DNA of 64,000 nt, taken from NCBI RefSeq assembly GCF_000380485.1, contig NZ_AQYG01000049.1, positions 248,001 through 312,000 on the forward strand. The letters run 5' to 3'. The stretch is from Jongsikchunia kroppenstedtii DSM 45133. GTDB lineage: Bacteria; Actinomycetota; Actinomycetes; Mycobacteriales; Mycobacteriaceae. The notes beneath the pieces were generated by a model. It was given only the letters and a program-made list of their open reading frames with translations. It did no database searches and was not told the origin of the DNA. Below, one piece after another: positions 58,351 to 64,000 of this stretch. Position numbers and translations under genes: made by a program. Each line of letters begins with the position of its first letter. The first letter of the stretch is position 1.

Positions 58351-59784
58351 GTGTACAACTCAAAAGAAGAACTGCTTGAGGGCATCAAGTCTGAGGGCGT
58401 CGAGTACGTCGACATCCGTTTCTGCGACCTTCCCGGTGTGCAGCAGCACTTCTCGATTCCGGCTGAGGCGTTCGACGACAGCGTTTTCGAGGACGGCCTG
58501 GCATTCGACGGTTCGTCGGTGCGCGGCTTCCAGTCGATCGACGAGTCCGACATGATGCTGCTGCCGGACCCGTTGACCGCGCGGATCGACCCGTTCCGCA
58601 AGGCCAAGACGATGAACGTGAACTTCTTCGTCCACGACCCCTTCACCCGCGAGGCCTACAGCCGCGACCCGCGTAACGTCGCCCGCAAGGCCGAGGACTA
58701 CCTGGCCGCCACCGGCATCGCCGACACCTGCTTCTTCGGTGCCGAGGCCGAGTTCTACATCTTCGACTCGGTGTCCTTCAGCTCCGAGATGAACGGCACC
58801 CACTACGAGGTCGAGTCCGAGTCTGGCTGGTGGAATTCCGCCTCGCCCACCGACCCGGACGGCACCCCGAACAAGGGCTACAAGGTCCGTCCGAAGGGCG
58901 GCTACTTCCCCGTCGCGCCGTACGACCACTACGTCGACCTGCGCGATGACATGACCCGCAACCTGCAGAACGCCGGTTTCGAGTTGGAGCGCGGCCACCA
59001 CGAGGTCGGCACCGCCGGCCAGGCCGAGATCAACTACAAGTTCAACACGCTGCTGCACGCCGCGGACGACCTGATGCTGTTCAAGTACATCATCAAGAAC
59101 ACCGCCTGGCAGCAGGGCAAGTCGGTCACCTTCATGCCGAAGCCGCTGTTCGGTGACAACGGCTCGGGCATGCACTGCCACCAGTCGCTGTGGAAGGACG
59201 GCAAGCCGCTGTTCCACGACGAGGCCGGCTACGCGGGCCTGTCGGACATCGCCCGCCACTACATCGGCGGCATCCTGCACCACGCGCCGTCGCTGCTGGC
59301 GTTCACCAACCCGACGGTGAACTCCTACAAGCGGCTGGTCCCGGGCTACGAGGCGCCGATCAACCTGGTCTACAGCCAGCGCAACCGCTCGGCCTGTGTC
59401 CGCATCCCGATCACCGGCAACAACCCGAAGGCCAAGCGCCTCGAGTTCCGCTGCCCGGACAGCTCGGGCAACCCGTACCTGGCGTTCGCGGCCATGATGA
59501 TGGCCGGCCTGGACGGCGTGAAGAACAAGATCGAGCCGCACGAGCCGGTCGACAAGGACCTCTACGAGCTCCCGCCGGAGGAGGCCAAAGGCATCCCGCA
59601 AGCGCCGACCTCGCTGTCCGCGGTCATCGACCGTCTCGAGGAGGACCACGACTACCTCACCGAAGGTGGCGTGTTCACCGAGGACCTGATCGAGACCTGG
59701 ATCAACCTCAAGCGCGACAACGAGATCCTGCCCGTCCAGGTGCGCCCGCACCCGTACGAGTTCAGCCTCTACTACGACTGCTGA
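58351..59784 (+). CDS. glnA: Type I glutamine synthetase
   Basis: A 477-residue GSI-beta enzyme. Motifs: [15 protein letters not shown], the latch [88 protein letters not shown] and the adenylylation site KRDNEIL...NLKRDNE with Tyr in [11 protein letters not shown]. The residues for metals and ATP are intact. GTG 58351 follows AAGGAG. Expected to be under GlnR control (box at 58189-58204). Corresponds to GlnA1 (Rv2220). Confidence 0.96.
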   Translation: MYNSKEELLEGIKSEGVEYVDIRFCDLPGVQQHFSIPAEAFDDSVFEDGLAFDGSSVRGFQSIDESDMMLLPDPLTARIDPFRKAKTMNVNFFVHDPFTREAYSRDPRNVARKAEDYLAATGIADTCFFGAEAEFYIFDSVSFSSEMNGTHYEVESESGWWNSASPTDPDGTPNKGYKVRPKGGYFPVAPYDHYVDLRDDMTRNLQNAGFELERGHHEVGTAGQAEINYKFNTLLHAADDLMLFKYIIKNTAWQQGKSVTFMPKPLFGDNGSGMHCHQSLWKDGKPLFHDEAGYAGLSDIARHYIGGILHHAPSLLAFTNPTVNSYKRLVPGYEAPINLVYSQRNRSACVRIPITGNNPKAKRLEFRCPDSSGNPYLAFAAMMMAGLDGVKNKIEPHEPVDKDLYELPPEEAKGIPQAPTSLSAVIDRLEEDHDYLTEGGVFTEDLIETWINLKRDNEILPVQVRPHPYEFSLYYDC

Positions 59785-59798
59785 CCTTCAGCGTCATC

Positions 59799-59842
59799 CG
59801 AATCCACCCGTCCGGCACTTGCCGGGCGGGTGGATTCGTTTA
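59799..59842 (+). terminator. Strong intrinsic terminator after glnA
   Basis: CGAATCCACCCG (59799-59810) pairs with CGGGTGGATTCG (59827-59838) and CCGGC (59812-59816) with GCCGG (59821-59825) around an ACTT loop, one mismatch between the two stems, followed by TTTAT. Confidence 0.9.
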
Positions 59843-59853
59843 TGCAGACCGGA

Positions 59854-60050
59854 TCAGCGGAAATACAACGCGTAGGCGCCGTAGGGCACCTGGCCGGTCG
59901 GGCTCGTCTTGATGGCGGCGGCGACCGGCGCCGGAATCGGCGCCCAGTGCGCCGGCATCCGCGACCAGCAGCACGTCAAGAGCCACTTCGGCCGTGTCCG
60001 AATCGCCCCGTCTGCCCCGCCTACTGCGCCGATCTGCTTAGGTGGCAGTC
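59854..60050 (-). other. Intergenic stretch with a possible coding remnant
   Basis: A minus-strand frame ending at 59854 encodes PAHWAPIPAPVAAAIKTSPT and further residues up to ALYFR, with actinobacterial third-position bias; just upstream the same bias moves to another frame (VALDVLLVADAG). This could be a frameshifted remnant or a chance effect. No start with a ribosome binding site and no recognised family. The last 10 nt are the SD and approach to the FKBP gene. Confidence 0.25.
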
Positions 60051-60665
60051 GTGAACATCTCCCGCCGCACCTACGCCGCCATCGCCGCTCCCCTGCTCGG
60101 ATCCGCACTGCTGCTCGCCGGCTGCAGCTCGGACAACGACTCGAAGGACAAGGGCATCACCGACTACGACACCACGTCGCAAACGGCCAGCGCCGGGGCG
60201 AGCTCCTGCCCGACCACCCCCGCGGCGGCAGATGTCAAGCCCCAGTACACCTTCCACGGCACCACCGGCGCGGCCGCCGTCACAGGGTCGACCGATACCG
60301 CCGGACCGCTGGTGAAGATCACCGCGCCCTACAGCGCTTCCCATACCGAGGTGCACACCCTCACCCAGGGCACCGGTCCGGTCGTCGCCGAGCATTCCAA
60401 CGTGACGGTGTGCTACCAGGGCGTCAACGGTCGCGACGGCAAGATCTTCGATCAGACCCCCTACCAGGACGGCCAGGGTGCGACCTTCGGCCTCGACGGC
60501 GTGGTCCCCGGATTCTCGAAGGCCATCGCGGGCCAGCGCGTCGGATCGACGGTCGCGGTCGCCATGGTTCCGGCCGACGGGTACGGCGCCAGCGGGCAGC
60601 CCGCGGCGGGCATCGAGCCCGGCGACACCCTGGTGTTCGCGATCAAGATCCTCGCGAACCAGTAG
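60051..60665 (+). CDS. FKBP-type peptidyl-prolyl isomerase lipoprotein
   Basis: A 204-residue lipoprotein. Signal peptide with lipobox LLAGC (Cys 25), a Ser/Thr/Ala/Asp-rich linker, a non-conserved middle domain with a Cys in SSCPTTP, and a C-terminal FKBP-like domain: VTVCYQGVNGRDGKIFDQTPYQDGQGATFGLDGVVPGFSKAIAGQRVGSTVAVAMVPADGYG. It would assist folding of exported proteins at the outer face of the membrane. GTG 60051 follows AGGTGG; GTG 60042 is in frame but lacks a ribosome binding site. Confidence 0.88.
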   Translation: MNISRRTYAAIAAPLLGSALLLAGCSSDNDSKDKGITDYDTTSQTASAGASSCPTTPAAADVKPQYTFHGTTGAAAVTGSTDTAGPLVKITAPYSASHTEVHTLTQGTGPVVAEHSNVTVCYQGVNGRDGKIFDQTPYQDGQGATFGLDGVVPGFSKAIAGQRVGSTVAVAMVPADGYGASGQPAAGIEPGDTLVFAIKILANQ

Positions 60666-60695
60666 CTCCGTCGGGCGGCGTTGCCGCCGCCCGCG

Positions 60696-61604
60696 CTACA
60701 GGCCGAGCGGAAGCATATTGGGGTTGCACCACTCCGGCGGCTCCAGCCGCGGCAGCTCGGTGGCACCGTCGAGCGACATCACCGGAATCTCGGCGGCCCA
60801 CGGGTAGTGCAGGCTGAACGCCACCAGACCGGTGCGTTCGGCGGCCGGCCGGTGAGCCATCGCCAGGACGGTCTCAGCCAGGTATTCGACGGACTCGGTC
60901 TCGAACCCTTCCGGGATCAGATCGGCGGCACCCGGCGTCATGATCGCCGTCGACGGGCCGACCGAGTTCACGGCGATGTCGTCGTCGAGCACCTCCGCGG
61001 CCAGCCCCTGGGTGAACCGATGCAGCGCGGCCTTCATCGAGGCGTAGATGACGTCACCGGCGGACTTGTTGTAGTCACGGAACGGGCGGATCGGCGGCAT
61101 GCCGGTGGACGACCCGATATTCACGATCCAGCCGGCGCCGCGGGCGCGCATATGCGGAATGGCGTTGCGCGACAAGATGAACGGCACCCGCAGGTAGTGA
61201 TCGACCGTTCGGTCGAAGACGTCGTCGTCCATCGTCGCGATCACCGAGTAGCTGGCGAAGCCCGCATTGTTGACGAGGATGTCGATGCCGCCCGCGGTCT
61301 CGACGACGCGGTCGATCAAGCTGGCCCGCTGCTGTGGATCGGTGAGGTCGGCGGTCAGCGCGATCGCCGTCCCGCCCTGCGCTTCGATCAGTGCGACCGT
61401 CTCGGCGAGCGTGCCGGCGATGACCTTTTCCTGACCGTCACGCTTCGAGGTGCTGGCCGACTGCGCCGATCGCGCGGTCACAAAGACCGTCGCACCCGCC
61501 GCCGCCAAACGCTGCGCGACCGCCCGGCCGATGCCGCGACTGCTGCCGGTCACCAGCGCGACCTTGCCCGCCAGCATGTCCTTCCCCGCCAGAATGTTGC
61601 TCAT
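60696..61604 (-). CDS. Short-chain dehydrogenase/reductase
   Basis: A 302-residue classical SDR. Cofactor site VALVTGSSRGIGRAVA (TGxxxGIG), ILVNNAGFAS, catalytic Ser in IVNIGSSTG and YxxxK as VIYASMKAALHR. The spacing between Ser and Tyr is longer than usual because of the PPIRPFRDYNKSAGD insertion. Substrate unknown. ATG 61604 is used; ATG 61577 would remove nine residues. Divergent from a second SDR. Confidence 0.88.
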   Translation of the reverse strand: MSNILAGKDMLAGKVALVTGSSRGIGRAVAQRLAAAGATVFVTARSAQSASTSKRDGQEKVIAGTLAETVALIEAQGGTAIALTADLTDPQQRASLIDRVVETAGGIDILVNNAGFASYSVIATMDDDVFDRTVDHYLRVPFILSRNAIPHMRARGAGWIVNIGSSTGMPPIRPFRDYNKSAGDVIYASMKAALHRFTQGLAAEVLDDDIAVNSVGPSTAIMTPGAADLIPEGFETESVEYLAETVLAMAHRPAAERTGLVAFSLHYPWAAEIPVMSLDGATELPRLEPPEWCNPNMLPLGL

Positions 61605-61734
61605 CAGCCCACTCAATCCCGATCTGCCACACCTGGACACACCACCTTCCGCCCAGTGGGACCGCCCGTCGCGCCGGGCCGGGCGGCGTCCAAGATGATG
61701 CGGGTAGATGGCACATCGACGAACGGCGAGGCAC

Positions 61735-62541
61735 GTGACGCTGACGGAGAAGAAGTACGGAGAATGGGCCCTCGTCGCGGGCGGCGCGGTCGGGATGGGC
61801 GGCGCCTACTGCGACCGCTTGGCGCAGGACGGCATGAACGTCGTGGTCTGCGACCGGGACGCCGCTGAGCTCGAGACGAAATGCGCCCAGCTCGAACGGG
61901 ACTTCGGGATCCGTACGGTGCCGGTGCTGGTGGACCTCGGCGCCACGGACGCGCTGGAGACCGTCCGGGAGAAGACCGATCACCTGGCGATCGACGTCCT
62001 CGTCTACAACGCGGGCCTCGCCAGCATGGCGCTGTTCACCGACCGCGACATCGACTACGAGATGTACCGGCTCAACGTGAATGTGCGGAGCCTGCTCGCG
62101 CTGAGCCTGTGGTTCACGCGCGGAATGAAGGACCGGGGCCGCGGCGCGCTGATCCTGATGTCATCCGTGGGCGGGGCCATCGGAACGCCGTATGTGCAGA
62201 CGTATTCGGCGACCAAGGCGTATGCGCTGACACTGGCGGAGGCGCTCTGGGGCGAGCTGCGCGAGTACGGCATCGATGTGCTCGGCGTGCTTCCCGGGAA
62301 CACCATCGGGCAGAACTTCTCCGACGTGCCGCCCGGGACGCCCGGCTTTCAGACCGGCCGGGAAGTCGTCGACGAGGCGTTCGTGGCACTCGGCACCGAT
62401 CCGACGGTGATCGCGGGCGGGCACAACCGGGAGAGCATCGCGTCGACATTCGACATCGGCGCACGCAAGGCCACGATCATGGTGATGAAGGACCGGATGC
62501 GGTCGATCCTGGATCAGTACGGGGCCGGCACCGACAGCTAG
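61735..62541 (+). CDS. Short-chain dehydrogenase/reductase
   Basis: A 268-residue SDR. The cofactor motif is unusual: LVAGGAVGMGGAYCD (AGGxxGMG in place of TGxxxGIG), then VLVYNAGLAS, Ser in LILMSSVGGA and YSATKAYAL as the catalytic YxxxK. C-terminal GNTIGQNFSDVPPGTPG shapes the substrate site. GTG 61735 has GCGAGG upstream; ATG 61708 would add nine residues. Divergent from the SDR at 60696; the pair may act in one pathway. Confidence 0.85.
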   Translation: MTLTEKKYGEWALVAGGAVGMGGAYCDRLAQDGMNVVVCDRDAAELETKCAQLERDFGIRTVPVLVDLGATDALETVREKTDHLAIDVLVYNAGLASMALFTDRDIDYEMYRLNVNVRSLLALSLWFTRGMKDRGRGALILMSSVGGAIGTPYVQTYSATKAYALTLAEALWGELREYGIDVLGVLPGNTIGQNFSDVPPGTPGFQTGREVVDEAFVALGTDPTVIAGGHNRESIASTFDIGARKATIMVMKDRMRSILDQYGAGTDS

Positions 62542-62714
62542 GCACCGGCCCGGCGACGCCGACGCGCCGATCCCGCCGAAAAAGTTACGCGCGCTACTGA
62601 ACCGGTATCGCCGCAGTTCAACGCACTATTCCTCGAACCATGACGCCATCCGCGGCAGTACCCTGTCGGCGAATCGGACAGTCCATCGCGCACATCTGGG
62701 TAAGGATTAGAGCG

Positions 62715-62762
62715 ATGGCTCCCAACGAACGAACTTTTCTGCGACGCCTGCGGAGCAGGTGA
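62715..62762 (+). CDS. 15-residue leader ORF coupled to the ABC permease gene
   Basis: ATG 62715 has AAGGA at 62702-62706 and encodes 15 residues (MAPNERTFLRRLRSR); its TGA overlaps the GTG of the permease frame as GTGA (62759-62762). Basic composition. The arrangement suggests translational coupling or a regulatory leader peptide; it could also be chance. Confidence 0.35.
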   Translation: MAPNERTFLRRLRSR

Positions 62763-63418
62763 TCGCAGTGGATGAATTGTGGAAGTTCATCTCCGAGCGG
62801 CGGCATCAGCTGCTCGTCGACTCCTACCTGCATGTCAGCGCCGTCATCCAGTGCGTCATCATCGCCGCGATCATCGGCGTGGCGGTCGGAATCGCGGTGT
62901 ACCGCAGCCCGATCGGGTCGGCCGTGGCGACCGCACTGTCCAGTGCAGCCCTTACCATTCCGTCATTCGCCCTGTTGGGCTTCCTGATTCCGGTCTTCGG
63001 ACTCGGCGTGGTGCCGACAGTCATCGCGCTGGTGCTCTATTCGCTGCTGCCGATCATCCGCAACACCATCGTCGGTTTGGGCGCGATCGATCCGGCCATC
63101 ACCGACGCCGCCAAAGGCGTCGGCATGAACCGGCTCCGGATACTCGGGCGCATCGAGCTGCCGCTGGCCTGGCCGTCGATCCTGACCGGCATGCGGGTCA
63201 GCACGCAGATGGCGATGGGCGTCCTCGCGATCGCCGCCTATGCAAAGGGCCCGGGCCTGGGCAACATCATCTTCTCCGGCCTGTCTCGAGTCGGCAGCCC
63301 CACGGCGGTCCCGCAGGCGTTGGTCGGCACCGTTCTGGTGGTGATCCTCGCGCTGATCCTGGACGGCATCTACGTGCTGATCGGCCACTACACCACCCCG
63401 AGGGGGATCCGTGACTGA
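62759..63418 (+). CDS. ABC transporter permease, glycine betaine/carnitine/choline (OpuB/ProW) type
   Basis: A 219-residue permease with six hydrophobic helices. The coupling motif EAA-type region reads ITDAAKGVGMNRLRILGRIELPLAWPSILTGMR (about residues 112-144). Helix 2 and the PSFALLGFLIPVFGLG segment are typical of osmoprotectant permeases. GTG 62759 overlaps the leader ORF; GTG 62768 is possible. Overlaps the ATPase gene by 8 bp. Substrate-binding protein and partner permease are expected beyond the window. Confidence 0.9.
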   Translation: MIAVDELWKFISERRHQLLVDSYLHVSAVIQCVIIAAIIGVAVGIAVYRSPIGSAVATALSSAALTIPSFALLGFLIPVFGLGVVPTVIALVLYSLLPIIRNTIVGLGAIDPAITDAAKGVGMNRLRILGRIELPLAWPSILTGMRVSTQMAMGVLAIAAYAKGPGLGNIIFSGLSRVGSPTAVPQALVGTVLVVILALILDGIYVLIGHYTTPRGIRD

Positions 63419-64000
63419 ACATCCGCAACACGCACACACCGACACGGCCGGCGTCGACATCATCCTTGAGCATGTCGAGAAGCGCTACCCGGGGCAGAAA
63501 GCGGCTGCGGTGCAGGACTTCTCGCTGGAGATCCCCGCCGGCAAGATCGTCATCTTCGTCGGCCCGTCCGGCTGCGGCAAGACCACGACGATGCGGATGA
63601 TCAACCGTCTCATCGAGCCGACCGCGGGCAAGATCAGCATCGGCGGCAAGGACGCGCTGTCCATCAACGCGAACGAACTGCGCCGGACCATCGGCTACTC
63701 GATCCAGCAGGCCGGTCTGTTCCCGCACATGACGATCGCGCAGAACGTGGCCACCGTCCCGAAACTGTTGGGCTGGAAGCGCCCCCGGATCTCCGACCGC
63801 GTCGACGAGATGCTCGATCTGGTGGGCCTGGATCCCGCGCAATACCGTGATCGCTATCCGCGCCAGCTGTCCGGCGGGCAGCAGCAGCGCGCCGGGGTGG
63901 CGCGGGCGCTCGCCGCCGATCCGCCGGTACTGCTGATGGACGAGCCGTTCGGCGCGGTCGACCCGATCACGCGCGGCGTGCTGCAGGACGAGCTGATGGG
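63411..64000 (+). CDS. ABC transporter ATP-binding protein, betaine/carnitine/choline type (incomplete)
   Basis: The first 196 codons of an OpuBA/ProV-like ATPase, cut by the window end. GTG 63411 follows AGGGGG. Walker A GPSGCGKTT (residues 51-59), Q-loop in YSIQQAGLFPHMTI, signature LSGGQQQRAGVARAL near 153, Walker B VLLMDEPFGAVDP near 174. No internal stop in the visible part. It energises the permease just upstream. Confidence 0.92.
   Translation, partial: MTEHPQHAHTDTAGVDIILEHVEKRYPGQKAAAVQDFSLEIPAGKIVIFVGPSGCGKTTTMRMINRLIEPTAGKISIGGKDALSINANELRRTIGYSIQQAGLFPHMTIAQNVATVPKLLGWKRPRISDRVDEMLDLVGLDPAQYRDRYPRQLSGGQQQRAGVARALAADPPVLLMDEPFGAVDPITRGVLQDELM

Noticed and set aside
58360-59751. 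463-codon open frame opposite glnA
   Set aside because: Shadow of glutamine synthetase, caused by absence of stop codons in high-GC antisense frames.

Overview
The window is about two-thirds G+C and comes from a mycolic-acid actinobacterium (order Mycobacteriales). Gene order follows the Mycobacterium tuberculosis Rv2166c-Rv2220 block closely (mraZ, DUF3040, lppM, metF-like, idsA2, mptA, pknL, aroG, pimB', trpD, ctaE-qcrCAB, ctaF-ctaC, asnB, adoK, cobTS, ilvE, gcvT, pepB, sucB/dlaT, lipBA, glnA1), but several M. tuberculosis genes are absent and others are inserted. A Gordonia-like genus fits best. This is judged from remembered family order, not from a search.

Layout. 1-10 kb: the 5' end of mraZ with its operator, a DUF3040 gene, a HEPN protein, then isoprenoid and lipomannan genes (idsA2, mptA), the kinase gene pknL with its DNA-binding substrate, and aroG. 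10-24 kb is envelope biology: a second mannosyltransferase, an MMPL transporter, an acyltransferase, a ROK glucokinase, an ArsA/SRPBCC operon, fadD15, pimB' and two NlpC/P60 hydrolases behind a c-di-AMP (ydaO) riboswitch. 24-32 kb: a DEDD-exonuclease/GIY-YIG fusion, trpD and the bc1-aa3 respiratory genes. 32.2-36.0 kb is an accessory patch between qcrB and ctaF: an acetyltransferase, a map-xre pair, a marR-hydrolase pair and an AAC(2')-type aminoglycoside acetyltransferase. 36-45 kb: ctaF-ctaC, asnB, adoK, an A-type Fe-S carrier, an MFS pump, a tetR pair and glycerate kinase. 45-60 kb: cobalamin assembly (a CobU-CobT fusion and CobS), amino acid metabolism, lipoate synthesis and transfer (lipB-lipA) beside the E2 enzyme that uses lipoate, then glnA with a GlnR box. 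60-64 kb: an FKBP lipoprotein, two SDRs and the start of an osmolyte-type ABC transporter.

Most genes are housekeeping. The more unusual content is regulatory and translational. Nineteen genes have a TANNNT -10 element 6 or 7 nt before the start codon, which predicts leaderless mRNAs. Two genes (ArsA-like and AAC(2')) have no ATG/GTG/TTG that would preserve their conserved N-terminus, yet each carries a CTG in a CTGA overlap with the upstream stop codon. Dyad operators sit between the divergent pairs map/xre, marR/hydrolase, tetR/unknown and metF/idsA2. No tRNA, rRNA, CRISPR array, transposase or prophage gene was seen.
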